From NCBI GenBank assembly GCA_002633005.1, contig NMRA01000070.1, positions 150,172 through 214,171 of the forward strand: a stretch of 64,000 nt of DNA, written 5' to 3'. Shown one piece after another: positions 39,667-49,608 of this stretch. The number at the start of each line of letters is the position of its first letter. Position 1 is the first letter of the stretch. Position numbers and translations under genes: made by a program. Under the pieces are notes generated by a model that was not told the origin of the DNA, searched no databases, and saw only the letters and a list, made by a program, of their open reading frames with translations. The DNA is from Phoronis australis. Its lineage: Eukaryota > Phoronida > Phoronidae.

Positions 39667-40276
39667 CTCCCCCCTTTTGTTAAGCCAAAAATTTACATAA
39701 TAATTATTTGGGCATCTGTGCAATGCCCTGACAGTATAAAGTTTCTACAGGCGATCATTATACAATTGTGCGAGATCTCAGATATAAGCGAAGTGAGTAA
39801 TAAAACAAAGAGAGTCGTCAGTCTCCAGATAATCATTAAAACAAGTTAACAAACCGAATCCCACAACCACTCTAAACTAGTCAGATTAAAACGAATATAA
39901 TGAAATCACACACATCTACATTATTAAACCATACTCCATACCAATGCAACATTACGTTACTATACCGTACCAATGCAACATTACGTTACTATACCGTACC
40001 AATGCAACATTACGTTTCTATACCGTACCAATGCAACATTACGTTACTATACCGTACCAATGCAACATTACGTTACTATACCGTACCAATGCAACATTAC
40101 GTTACTAAACTATTGCTCGTGCTAACTAAATATTTATGCTATACCTCAAATCAGTTTAATCAACTGAAAGTGTAGTTATGTGACGCTACACCTCAAATCA
40201 AACTAACTAAAAATATAGCGCATTACACCTCGTATCAACACAACTATGACAAAATTACACCTCATCTGTTTTGAAA
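39667..40276 (-). repeat. Retroelement 3' internal region with 29-bp minisatellite
   Basis: Starts with the polypurine-tract complement and 'ttgttaagccaaaaattta', as in the other copies. Six copies of a 29-bp unit ('accaatgcaacattacgtta' + 'ctataccgt') start at 39940, 39969, 39998, 40027, 40056 and 40085. In the other retroelement copies this unit is single, so the expansion is local. Confidence 0.85.
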
Positions 40277-40749
40277 TTATATGGCGAAATCACGCCCCTT
40301 GTCGAACTTTATTCTTTGTGGAACTATACATGAATTATACCGACATCTGCCTAGAGTTGCAGCGGGTGAGTCTGCGGCGCGTGAAAGAAATCGGCCGCCA
40401 GCAGACTCGGGGATATCTGCTACAGCTACGCGCATATGCCTGGTCGGCCGCCCCCCTATTTCTACGTCTAACATATAAACGTCGATTACGTCAATCTGAC
40501 GCTTCCGTCGGTCGTACCGGACCCATGCATATGTGACGTCGGTCTTACGTGGGCAGCCCCACGACTGATTGTCGCAGGGGAGTCCCATCAGATCCCGCGT
40601 CATGACTTCTAGTACCTTGGCGAAGCCCTCCAGAGACAAGACAGTGACGTCAGCACTTGGGTCCAGCCTAAAAAAATCCATTGCCCTTCTATCGCCGCGT
40701 CCATGTGTACGGCCGGCAGGGTCTGGTAGGTTGGTCCGGCGTCTTTCAT
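40277..40749 (-). pseudogene. ORF4 copy A, retropepsin-like, frameshifted
   Basis: Reads ATG at 40749 with the same start as copy C (xDAGPTYxTLPAV), then a one-base slip in a T-run. It continues through LDPSADVTVLSLEGFAKVL, GLPCDNQSWGCPRK and the YMLDVEIGG..TRHM block. It is homologous to 46681, 47900 and 51180. See copy C for the family interpretation. Confidence 0.6.
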
Positions 40750-41030
40750 TTTGTGTTCCCTGTAAGTTCCATACGTTAGGTATCAAATGTAAGAGTCAAA
40801 TATTAATAACCGCCTTCTTTCCGCCAACCACCCGGTATTGTTGTCTCTAGTGCGAGGATTGGTAGTACTACTACTGATTGTCTGAATTCACACGGAGACC
40901 TCTTTATGTCCCTCTCCAGTGTCCGGATCCAAGACAGGATACATACGCCGGACGAATTGCTCGAATTGTTCGCATGCACGTGGAGGGCATAGCCTCATTA
41001 TATTACACTCTCCGTGACCAGTTCACACGA
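40750..41030 (-). pseudogene. ORF3 remnant joined to LTR-start fragment
   Basis: The frame from about 41027 down to 40905 reads through the first ~30 bp of the LTR (CNIMRLCPPR) directly into the ORF3 C-terminus (QFVRRMYPVLDPDTGEGH) and stops at TGA. This junction differs from the other copies. Confidence 0.5.
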
Positions 41031-42240
41031 TACGTTTGGCCTCTCCGGTACTCCCCATCCAGGACCACCTCCCTTTTTCCAGCTGATTACGAACTGTGCT
41101 ATTGTGTGCTGTCGTTACAAGCTTTCCGTCTCCCGGTGTTGCCGCACCACCATCTCTCTCCGTAACCAGTCCAAACGATACGTTTGGCCTCTTCGGTACT
41201 CCCCATCCAGGACCACCTCCCTTTGTCCAGCTTGTTACAAACTGTGCTATTGTGTGCTGTCGTTGCAAGCTTTCCGCCTCCCGGTGTTGCCGCACCACCA
41301 TCTCTCTCCGTGACCAGTCCACACCATACGTTTGGCCTCTTCGGTACTCCCCATCCAGGACCACCTCCCTTTGTCCAGCTTGTTACAAACTGTGCTATTG
41401 TGTGCTGTCGTTGCAAGCTTTCCGCCTCCCGGTGTTGCCGCACCACCATCTCTCTCCGTAACCAGTCCAAACGATACGTTTGGCCTCTTCGGTACTCCCC
41501 ATCCAGGACCACCTCCCTTTGTCCAGCTTGTTACAAACTGTGCTATTGTGTGCTGTCGTTGCAAGCTTTCCGCCTCCCGGTGTTGCCGCACCACCATCTC
41601 TCTCCGTGACCAGTCCAAACGATACGTTTGGCCTCTTCGGTACTCCCCATCCAGGACCACCTCCCTTTGTCCAGCTTGTTACAAACTGTGCTATTGTGTG
41701 CTGTCGTTGCAAGCTTTCCGCCTCCCGGTGTTGCCGCACCACCATCTCTCTCCGTGACCAGTCCACACCATACGTTTGGCCTCTTCGGTACTCCCCATCC
41801 AGGACCACCTCCCTTTGTCCAGCTTGTTACAAACTGTGCTATTGTGTGCTGTCATTGCAAGCTTTCCGCCTCCCGGTGTTGCCACACCACCATCTCTCTC
41901 CGTGACCAGTCCACACCATACGTTTGGCCTCTTCGGTACTCCCCATCCAGGACCACCTCCCTTTGTCCAGCTTGTTACAAACTGTGCTATTGTGTGCTGT
42001 CATTGCAAGCTTTCCGCCTCCCGGTGTTGCCACACCACCATCTCTCTCCGTGACCAGTCCACACCATACGTTTGGTCTCTTCGGTACTCCCCATCCAGGA
42101 CCACCTCCCTTTGTCCAGCTGATTACGAACTGAGCTATTGTGTGCTGTCGTTACAAGCTTTCCGCCTCCCGGTGTTGCCGCAACACCATCTCTCTCCGTG
42201 ACCAGTCCACACGATACGTTTGGCCTCTTCGTTACTCACC
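41030..42240. repeat. 148-bp minisatellite, about 8 copies
   Basis: Identical landmarks recur every 148 bp (for example positions 41184, 41332, 41480, 41628, 41776 and 41924). Units are nearly identical, with a few shared variants. Because 148 is 3n+1, each successive unit is read in a new frame, giving overlapping 137-141-codon open frames on both strands. It lies in the minus-strand order between an ORF1 fragment and an ORF3 remnant. Confidence 0.97.
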
Positions 42241-42455
42241 ATCCAGGACCACCTCCCCTCACCAGCACCACCTACCACACGCGGGACACTCACCGTCGGT
42301 GTTGCTGAATCGGTGGAGCTCCCTAACGAAGAAGAAGATGAAGGCGCATCTGAAAACCAAAAAGCAGATTGTACAACGAGGAGAAGTTACAATAATTTAT
42401 GCATACCTCGGTGTAAGCCTTAACCATCTTACTGAAGCAATTAGCAGAGTACTCT
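42241..42455 (-). pseudogene. ORF1 fragment plus low-complexity linker
   Basis: The minus strand begins MVKAYTEVCINYCN, matching MVKTYIEVCEYYYN of ORF1 (49023, 52294), and diverges after about 15 residues. A Ser-rich stretch (DAPSSSSSLGSSTDS) follows in another frame and runs into the minisatellite. Confidence 0.5.
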
Positions 42456-42893
42456 TGTGGCCGACAGATGGCGCGCACGTGGTAGCAAATAAAACAACAC
42501 ACGAATACACCAACCAATAAAATACGTCTATTGAGTGTCAGCGTTGTGATTAACAACCAACAGATTACAATAAGTTGTGAGACTGACGACTCGCTGACTG
42601 AGACAAGATATCTCTACTAGGGAAACTACTAATCTATAGTGCCACTAGTCACCAGTAAATACCATACGCGTTTACACTTCAAGAGTCACAACAGAACTGA
42701 ACCCTCTAGATCAATCATTAGACTGGTTCAAATTGACTAAAAGGCTGAGATCAACGCCCGTGCCAAAGTATCTATACCTCAAGCTGTAGGAACTTTCTTC
42801 TGTTCGTGGTCTGGTACTGTCGTCTGATGGTCCGAGGTCTTTGAGGTCTGTAGTCGAAGTTTCAACCGTGGTCTGGTCCATTGTAGATCTAGT
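42456..42893 (-). mobile_element. Putative LTR F (left half only)
   Basis: Matches the left half of LTRs B, C and D: 'gccgacagatggcgcgcacg', 'aataaaatacgtctatt', 'gagactgacgactcgctg'. It is truncated where it meets 3' internal sequence. Confidence 0.6.
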
Positions 42894-43266
42894 CCAATTA
42901 AAACGAATATCGGAAAATCACGTATACATATATTACTAAACGGTACCTTGTACCAATCCAACATTATATTGCTAACTACACCTCGTGCCAACTAAAAATA
43001 TAATTATGTCACACTCCACCTCAAATCAAACTAAGGATATCATACGTTACATCTCGTATTAACTAAACTATGCCAATATTACACCTCACTCGAAAAGAAG
43101 TTTTTAGGTATCAAATACAAGAGTCAAATGATAATAACCACCACCTTTCTGGCGACTATCTAGCGTACTTCGTGGCCTCTAGTGTAAGGATCGGTAGTGC
43201 TACCACGGTGCTACTGATTGTTCGAAGTCTCCCGGAGGTTTCCTGACCGTCTTCAGTAGTCAGATT
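42894..43266 (-). other. Retroelement internal fragments
   Basis: Contains 'aaaacgaatat..ggaaatcac' (3' internal region) and then 'taataaccaccacctttctgg', the spacer found between ORF3 and ORF4 in the other copies. No ORF4 lies between them, so a deletion has joined the two. Confidence 0.5.
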
Positions 43267-43653
43267 CTAAGCAGGATACATACATCGGATTAAAACCTCA
43301 ATTGGACGTGGAGGGCATAGCCTCATTATGTTACAAGGGGGGATGAACCCATGCCTCGCAGCAGCCAATCTCCAACTGTTGTGGAGGCGTTCCGAAGACC
43401 CAGTACTTGGGGAGGGAATTTTTGTTAAAAGTTCACCGCACGCAGCACAGGGGTGATGGTAATCGATTCCCTTTTTCACCTCTAGTAGTGACGTGAAAAA
43501 GTTCGCCAATCCGCGCTGCTTACCGAAATTGTAGACAGTGTAAAATATGTCTGCTGGGCATTCCAATAGATTGACGAAACCCTCACCTTGTCGTATATCA
43601 ATGCGTGTTGCAGCCGACAGATGGCGCGCACGTGGTAACAAACAAAACAACAC
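43267..43653 (-). CDS. ORF5 copy B, unrecognised, next to LTR B
   Basis: An open frame of up to 128 codons on the minus strand that begins inside LTR B and runs out of it. The non-LTR part reads EGFVNLLECPADIFYTVY, GLANFFTSLLEVKKG, then CAACGELL with a later His-rich end. C-x2-C plus two downstream His could bind zinc. I do not recognise the family. Copy D (49330-49672) has the same protein with a frame slip. It then reads into an LTR-start fragment (CNIMRLCPPR). It could be a Gag-like or accessory ORF. Confidence 0.35.
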   Translation of the reverse strand: MLFCLLPRARHLSAATRIDIRQGEGFVNLLECPADIFYTVYNFGKQRGLANFFTSLLEVKKGIDYHHPCAACGELLTKIPSPSTGSSERLHNSWRLAAARHGFIPPCNIMRLCPPRPIEVLIRCMYPA

Positions 43654-44410
43654 ACAATTACTTTAACAATAGAATACGTCTATTAATTTGCAGTGTTGTG
43701 ATTTACAAACAATAGATTACAATACGTTGTGAGACTGACGATTAACTAATTGAGACAAGATATCCCTACTGGAAAAACTACTATTCAACTGAGTGCCACT
43801 GGTTCCCTATAGCTACCGCACACGCTAACACAAAACAAGCCACAACAGAACTAACCCTCCAAAACAATCACTAGCCCGTTCAAATTGACAAACAGGCTGA
43901 GACCAACGCCCGTGATAAGTGTCTATACCTCAGTTGTCCTTTCTCCTTGACTTTTTGGTCACACGAAGTTGCTCGTCTGGCCCCGGCTTTGTGTCTGTAG
44001 TCTTAAGTTATCGTCCAGCTCTGGAGTCATGCCCCGTAGTCTGAGGTTGTGGTCTATGGTGGATCCAAGGCAGTCTGCCCTTCTCTCGAGAGCCAGTGCT
44101 TTAAATACTAAACTTAGTGGCATCACACGATGGACCCACTCTGTATGTACATATATGTCCATCTCACTATAACGAGCTAAATATAACAGCTAACTGACCA
44201 TCCCCTAGAAAATTCTTGCATAACTGCCACTGTTCCTAGGTTTTCAACATCAGAACACTATTCCTGGATTTAACTACCACAGAGGTAGCACATCCCCTGA
44301 AATTTATTACATAACACCCGTGATGTGATAGGTTCTGCCAAAGACCAAAACTGGTTTGCATCCAAAACATGTTTGCATGCACGTGGAGGGCATAGCCTCA
44401 TTATATTACA
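43590..44410 (-). mobile_element. Putative LTR B (about 820 bp)
   Basis: Read on the minus strand it starts TGTAATATAATGAGGC directly after AAAAGGGGGGAG (polypurine tract) and runs to about 43590, the limit shared with LTRs C and D. An 'aataaa'-like run and a TTTAAA box are present. The left end lacks a clear CA and no tRNA primer site is obvious, so the right boundary is firm and the left is approximate. Confidence 0.6.
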
Positions 44411-45013
44411 CTCCCCCCTTTTGTTAAGCCAAAAATTTACATAAAAATTATTTGGGCATCTGTGCAATTCTCTTACAGTGTAAAATTTCTACTGTAGGTG
44501 ATCATTATACAATTGTACGAGATATAAGCGAAGTGAGTAATAAAATAAAGGGAGTCGTCAGTCTCCAAATGATCATTAAATCAAGTTAACAAACCAAATC
44601 TCACAACCACTCTAAACCAGTCCGATTGAAACGAATATAATGGAATAACACACATATACATTGTTAAATCACACCTCGTACCAATGCAACATTACGCTAC
44701 TAAACCATACCTCGCGTTAACTAATTATTTATGCCATTCTTCAACTCGGTTAAATCAATTCAAAGTATAATTATGTGACACTTCACCTCAAACCAACCTA
44801 ACTAAGAATATAGCGCATTACACCTCCATACTATTTAACTATTCATAACTGCAGCAGATGAGTCTGCGGCGTTTGGAAAAAGTCTGACGCCAATAGACTC
44901 TCCTGTACGTCCGCCACCACTACAGGCATATGCCTGGTTCGTCTCCCTTGTATTTCTATTTCAAGCGAGAAGATATCAACTATGTCTGCCACACATTCCC
45001 TTCGGTGTCACGG
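44411..45013 (-). other. Retroelement 3' internal region with ORF4 C-terminal remnant
   Basis: The polypurine tract and conserved 3' internal sequence lead to 44865-44990, which matches the last part of ORF4 ('gagtctgcggcg', 'ggcatatgcctgg'). A deletion then joins it to the LTR C side. Confidence 0.6.
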
Positions 45014-45853
45014 TGGTATATCAATGTGTGTTGTGGCCGACAGATGGCGCGCACGTGGTAGTAAGTAAAACAACACACGAATACCTCAACCAATAAAATA
45101 CGTCTATTAATTTACAGCGTTGTGATTTACAAACAATAGTTTACAATAAATTGTGAGACTGACGACTAACTGAATGAGACGAGATATCACTGCTAGAGAA
45201 AGTACTAAACAACGTCACTAGTTACCAGTAGCAACCGCACATGCAAACACATTACAAGTCGCAACAGAACTAACCCTCTAGAACAATCGCTAGACTGGTT
45301 CGAATTGATTAACAGGCTGAGACCAACACCTGTGTTAAATGTCCATACCTCGGTTATGTACTTTAGACTTGACTCGTGGGTTTTCCGTCCGGTCCTGCGT
45401 CCCTGCCGTTCACTGTCTGGAGATCGTGACTTTACAGTTTTCGAAGACTCAAATTGGCCTGTTCGGTGCGGCCTGGTTGGTCTGCTTCTGTTAGTGTCTT
45501 AAATAATACCTTTGGAGCCATCACGTGATGGTCCCACCTCTTTTAGTACATCTCTCTTATAACCAGCTAATTGACTATCCTATAGAAAATTCTTGCATAA
45601 ATGCCACTATTCTCAGATTTGCTACACCAGGGATATGCCTATCCTCTGAGTAATCTCCGTATAATTGCCACTCTAGAGGTATGTACATCCTTTAGGAATC
45701 TCAACTACCACAGAAGTATACACATTCCCTGGGAATAGACTAAGACGTGTTTGCATGCACGTGGAGAACACAAAACAGAAGTATGCACATACCCTGGGAA
45801 TATTTTAAGACATGTTTGCATGCACGTGGAGGGCAGTGCCTCATTATATTACA
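45014..45853 (-). mobile_element. Putative LTR C (about 840 bp)
   Basis: Same left sequence (ggtatatcaatgtgtgttg) and same right end (cattatattaca, then ctcccccctttt) as B and D, but clearly more diverged. It contains an internal duplication of 'gtttgcatgcacgtggag' (45753 and 45815). Confidence 0.6.
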
Positions 45854-46351
45854 CTCCCCCCTTTTGTTAAGCCAAAACATTTACACAATAAATTTTTGGG
45901 AAGTCGTGGATTTTCCGACAATGTAAAGTTTCACCCAGGTGATCGCCATACAACTGCAATGGATACAAAAAAATGAATGATAAAACAAGGGAAGTCGTCA
46001 GCCTCCAGGTGATCGTTAAACAGGTTAACAAACAGCATCTCACAACGAAATATCAACCACAATAAACTATCCCAACAATTAATATAATGGAACACACACA
46101 CACAGTATGTTTCTGTCACCAAACCGAACTTTATACCAACCCCTTATTACATAAACAAATATACTTTATATCTATTAAAATTATAATTATGTCATAGTTC
46201 CCCTCAAATCAAATCTACCAAAATATTACATATCATAACTGATTAACTAAACGTGAAGGTGCCACCCCAAACTAAACTAACTGAAGGGGGTGGACCTGTG
46301 GCGTGCGGTAGAAGTCTGCCGCCAGCAGACTTTCAGGGACGTCTGCCACCG
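45854..46351 (-). other. Retroelement 3' internal region C
   Basis: The same 3' internal sequence as in the other copies, diverged. No ORF. Confidence 0.5.
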
Positions 46352-46681
46352 CTACGGGCATGCGTCTCGGAGGGTGTCCCCCAACTCCACTTCCAAGCAA
46401 AATATACCAATTACGTCGGTTGTACGACCCCGGTTAGCGTATTTAACCTGGGCGTACTCTACTCCCATCGCACGTGGGCCGCCCCACGCCTGACTGTCGC
46501 CCTGGAGCCCCTCGTACGCACGGTTCCGTGAATACCAGACCCCAGCGTAGTCGTTTAATGATAGGACAGTCATATCAGCGGTCAGATCCACGCGGAACAT
46601 GATCCACTCGCCGTCCACCGACGCATCCAGTCGTACCGCCGGCAAAGTTTTGTATACAACTTCCTGTTGCTGAGCTACCAT
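46352..46681 (-). CDS. ORF4 copy B, retropepsin-like with altered catalytic loop
   Basis: 109 codons starting MVAQQQEVVYKTLPAVRLDA. The loop reads FRVDLTADMTVLSLNDY, where a retroviral-type protease would have D-T/S-G-A-D. Downstream are AQVKYANRG and a CLEVELGD strand. It ends early at DACP, compared with copy C. It is the most diverged of the four copies. The family identity is inferred from pattern only. Confidence 0.5.
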   Translation of the reverse strand: MVAQQQEVVYKTLPAVRLDASVDGEWIMFRVDLTADMTVLSLNDYAGVWYSRNRAYEGLQGDSQAWGGPRAMGVEYAQVKYANRGRTTDVIGIFCLEVELGDTLRDACP

Positions 46682-46828
46682 TGTTGATCGTGTTCCTGTA
46701 ATAGTTCCATATTTTATATATATATATAAATGTTACGTATATCTTGTGACTATTCGGAATGTCAATAACCACCACCTTCCTGGCGACTATCTAGCGTACT
46801 CTACTGTAAGGTTCAGTAGTACTACTAC
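46682..46828 (-). other. Spacer upstream of ORF4-B
   Basis: Carries the conserved 'actattacaggaac' just upstream of ORF4 and the 'aataaccaccacctt' spacer. Confidence 0.5.
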
Positions 46829-47117
46829 GATGAACCCACTCTGTATGTACATATATGTCCATCTCTCTATTACGAGCTGAATATAACGAACTAACTGACC
46901 ACGCGATGGACCCACTCTGCATGTACATATACATGTATGTCCATCTCCCTATGACTCAAAATTCTTGCATAGCTGCCACTATTCCTGTATTGTTGCATAA
47001 CTGCCACTATTCCTGGGTTTTCAACATCAGAGCACTATTCCTGGATTTAACTACCACAGAGGTAGCATATCCCCTGAAAGTTATTGCACATGGAGGGCAT
47101 AGCCTTATTATATTACA
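46829..47117 (-). mobile_element. Putative LTR E (right part)
   Basis: Matches the right third of LTR B ('acccactctgtatgtacata', 'tttaactaccacagaggtag') and ends tattaca|ctccccccttttg. Confidence 0.6.
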
Positions 47118-47498
47118 CTCCCCCCTTTTGTTAAGCCAAAAATTTACTTAATAAATTTTTGGGCAACTGTGCAATTCCCTGACAGTACAAAGTTTCTGCA
47201 GGCGATTATTATACAATTGTACGAGATATAAAGCCTAAACAGTAATAAAACAAAAGAAGTCGTCAGTCTCCAAATTATCATTAAACAAATTAACAAACCA
47301 AACCTCACAACCACTCTAAACTAATGCAATTAAACGAATATAATGAAATCACACACATATACATTAATAAACCCGTATCAATCCAACATTACGCTACCAA
47401 ACCATTCCTCAACTCAATAAATCAACGCAAAGCGTAATTATGCGACACTCCACCCCAAATCAACTAAGAATATAACATATATTACTACCGACACCTGC
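47118..47498 (-). other. Retroelement 3' internal region, unit C
   Basis: Polypurine tract complement and conserved non-coding 3' sequence, with no ORF. Confidence 0.55.
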
Positions 47499-47900
47499 CT
47501 ACAGCTGAAGCGGGTGAGTATGCGGCGTGTGGAAGAAAGCAGCCTCCAGCAGACTCTCAGGGATATCCTCTACAGCCACGGGCATGTGCCTGGTCGGCTG
47601 CCCCCCTATCTCCACCTCCAACATGTAAACATCGATGAGGTCAACCTGACGGCTCCGCCGGTCATAGCGGACCCGGGCATAGGTGACGTCCGCCTCACGC
47701 GGACAGCCCCACGACTGGTTGTCGCAGGGAAGTCCCTCCAGGTGCCGCGTCATGCCTTCCAAGACCTTGGCGAAGTCCTCCAAAGATAAAATTGTAACGT
47801 CGGCACTTGGGTCTACCCTAAAACAAATCCAGTGTCCCTCCACCGACGCGTCCAGGTATACGGCCGGTAGGGTTTTGTAAGTTGGTCCGGCGTCTTCCAT
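47499..47900 (-). CDS. ORF4 copy C, retropepsin-like, most complete copy
   Basis: 133 codons beginning MEDAGPTYKTLPAVYLDA. The block GHWICFRVDPSADVTILSLE aligns by eye with the retropepsin core pattern (x-F-x-V-D-T-G-A-D-V-T-x-L). Downstream strands (VRYDRRSRQVDLIDVYMLEV) and the end VAVEDIPESLLEAAFF resemble the second half of such proteases, where the usual form is V-x-D...LLG-D-F. The active-site Asp is kept, but the T and G of DTG are replaced by P and S in this copy. Either it is an inactive protease fold or the resemblance is coincidental. Neighbours are ORF3 upstream and the polypurine tract downstream. Confidence 0.5.
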   Translation of the reverse strand: MEDAGPTYKTLPAVYLDASVEGHWICFRVDPSADVTILSLEDFAKVLEGMTRHLEGLPCDNQSWGCPREADVTYARVRYDRRSRQVDLIDVYMLEVEIGGQPTRHMPVAVEDIPESLLEAAFFHTPHTHPLQL

Positions 47901-48043
47901 CTTGTATTTCCTATAATAGTTCCGTATGTCTTATACATCTATAATGACTCTGAATGTTAATAAGTACTACCCTTATTGTCAACCACCCATGTATTGCAAT
48001 CTTTAGTGCGAGGGTTGGTAGTACTACTACTGATTGTCTGAAT

Positions 48044-48226
48044 TCACACGGAGGCCTCCTCATGGCCCTCTCCAGTGTCCGGATCCAAGGCAGGATACAT
48101 ACGACGGACGAATTGCTGCATCTCGATCGGTCTGCCATTCCACTGGGCCGATACGGTCGGGCGGTCGTCAGCACTGGGTTTCTCCCCAGCCGGCGATGTC
48201 TGTCGGGCGTCATTCTGTGCACTCAT
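48044..48226 (-). CDS. ORF3 copy C, small unrecognised ORF
   Basis: 60 codons from MSAQNDARQTSPAGEKPSAD to EEASV. Its ATG lies inside the end of the upstream zinc-finger frame (17-nt overlap). It contains the conserved IEMQQFVRRMYPALDPDT. The family is unknown. The D copy is near identical. Confidence 0.4.
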   Translation of the reverse strand: MSAQNDARQTSPAGEKPSADDRPTVSAQWNGRPIEMQQFVRRMYPALDPDTGEGHEEASV

Positions 48227-48473
48227 GAGCGTGACTAGCGGGATCGATGTTTTCCTGAATATCAGTTGGCTCTCCCGGAGCGTCAGCGATGACGTTATTT
48301 TGTTTCGATGACGTAGACGCCTCGCTGAAGGTAGAGCCGTGTTGGGGGCCGTCATACTGATTTCGGCCGCACCGATGTCTCGCGAATTTGTCCCTTCGGT
48401 TGAAGGTCATGCAGCAAAATTCGCAAGCGTGCCTTCCCCCGTAGGCATCGGGGCGTAGGGAACGTCTTTCCAC
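48210..48473 (-). CDS. ORF2b copy C, zinc-finger frame
   Basis: Frame carrying CEFCCMTFNRRDKFARHRCG (C-x2-C-x12-H-x-C) followed by a Ser/Thr-rich acidic tail. In the other frame at the same place lies CNICGKTFPTPR. The two half-fingers are out of frame in both copies C and D, so either a shared frameshift or programmed shifting joins them. Confidence 0.4.
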   Translation of the reverse strand: MERRSLRPDAYGGRHACEFCCMTFNRRDKFARHRCGRNQYDGPQHGSTFSEASTSSKQNNVIADAPGEPTDIQENIDPASHAHECTE

Positions 48474-48649
48474 AAATATTGCAACAGAGTTCTTTCATTG
48501 CTGAAAAAAACAAATGAATAAAATAAAAGTTAATCCGTAGACGAATCCGAATACCATATGGGAACACCTCCGACATAGTTCCGTAAAAGGTCGTCCGCTC
48601 TCTCTTAGTCACAGTCTATGAGGTCGTTGTAAATATGGTCCGCGCTCAT
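48352..48649 (-). pseudogene. ORF2a copy C, interrupted by a stop
   Basis: Starts at ATG 48649, overlapping the ORF1 stop as ATGA. It reads MSADHIYNDLIDCD, then TAA (48605-48607) where copy D has TAC. The frame continues to CNICGKTFPTPR. Nonsense copy of ORF2a-D. Confidence 0.5.
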
Positions 48650-49023
48650 TTCTCGTTCAAAAACCAAGATGCCTCAGTCAGATGACCATTAGTTACATAA
48701 TAGTCACATTGTTGTACAAATTGTGTAACGCGTCTCCATAGCCTTCTGGGCATAACGTTGACCTGTGTGCATAGCAATAGGTGTCTGCACGTAATATTAA
48801 GGTGACGGATCGCCAACCGACTCATTTGTGAAATGGTCACGTGTTTATACATGATGTTCATAGCCTCTTGACAAATGCGTAAAATCCAATAGTGTCGTCG
48901 CTGCTCATCTTCTGTTGTTTTAATCACTTTCTTCACGTCCTCTTCTAGTGTCAGAAAGAAGAAGGCGTCTATCTCGTGATGGCTGTAATAATATTCGCAC
49001 ACCTCGATGTATGTCTTAACCAT
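48646..49023 (-). CDS. ORF1 copy C, unrecognised helical protein
   Basis: 125 codons starting MVKTYIEVCEYYYSHHEIDA. It is rich in Leu, Arg and aromatic residues and looks mostly helical (EEDVKKVIKTTEDEQRRHYW; CRHLLLCTQVNVMPRRLW). It ends NEK with TGA overlapping the next ATG. The open frame extends upstream through ERYERKDLSAKLF without an ATG, so an upstream exon is possible. Copy D is about 95 percent identical by eye and both keep the frame, which suggests a coding sequence under recent constraint. Confidence 0.45.
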   Translation of the reverse strand: MVKTYIEVCEYYYSHHEIDAFFFLTLEEDVKKVIKTTEDEQRRHYWILRICQEAMNIMYKHVTISQMSRLAIRHLNITCRHLLLCTQVNVMPRRLWRRVTQFVQQCDYYVTNGHLTEASWFLNEK

Positions 49024-49314
49024 TATAAACAATTTTGCGGAAAGGTCCTTTCTTTCATACCGCTCTAACTGAAGCAATAAGCGGTTTACTTTATCTCTAC
49101 ATTTTTTTCTGCCTCGTCGTTTATTCTGTATCTTTTACCGTCCCTTTGGCGGTTGAATAGCAAGCGAGTTATGTTGCATGCCATTGTGTAAAGTCACTAA
49201 CCTCGGGTCACTTGTTCATTTCGGGTGATCTCCGCTTCTACAAACGCTTTGATGCACTGCAATAGAAAACGCAACCCTTTAAATACACGAACAAGAAACC
49301 GGTCTAAACTGAAA
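49024..49314 (-). promoter_or_regulatory. 5' region of unit C, possible promoter or small exon
   Basis: On the minus strand 'tatttaaaggg' is followed by ttctattgcag, 54 bp of open frame (CIKAFVEAEITRNEQVTR) and a donor-like gag|gttagt. The 70-bp block around it recurs at 52512-52580 and 52768-52838. I cannot tell whether it is a promoter, an exon or both. Confidence 0.3.
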
Positions 49315-49608
49315 ACCTCAATTGGACGTGGAGGGCATAGCCTCATTATGTTACAAGTGGGGATGCACCAATGTCTCGCAGCAGCTAATCTCCAACTGTT
49401 GTGGAGGCGTTCCGAAGACCCAGTACTTGGGGAGGGAATTTTTGTTAAAAGTTCACCGCACGCAGCACAGGGTGATGGTAATCGATTCCCTTTTTCACCT
49501 CTAGTAGTGACGTGAAAAAGTTCGCCAATCCGCGCTGCTTACCGAAATTGTAGACAGTGTAAAATATGTCTGCTGGGCATTCCAATAGATTGACGAAACC
49601 CTCACCTT
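49315..49608 (-). pseudogene. ORF5 copy D, frame-slipped
   Basis: Same protein as ORF5 copy B (GFVNLLECPADIFYTVYNFG). One G is missing near 49471, which breaks the frame before the CAACGE motif. It ends in an LTR-start fragment at about 49320-49360. Confidence 0.5.

Noticed and set aside
40277-40536. Plus-strand ORFs over the ORF4 copies
   Set aside because: Shadows of the minus-strand ORF4 family. Only the minus frame is conserved between the four copies.
41096-42201. Series of 137-141-codon ORFs on both strands as a repetitive protein gene
   Set aside because: They come from a 148-bp tandem repeat read in three frames in turn. The equal openness on both strands points to repeat artefacts.
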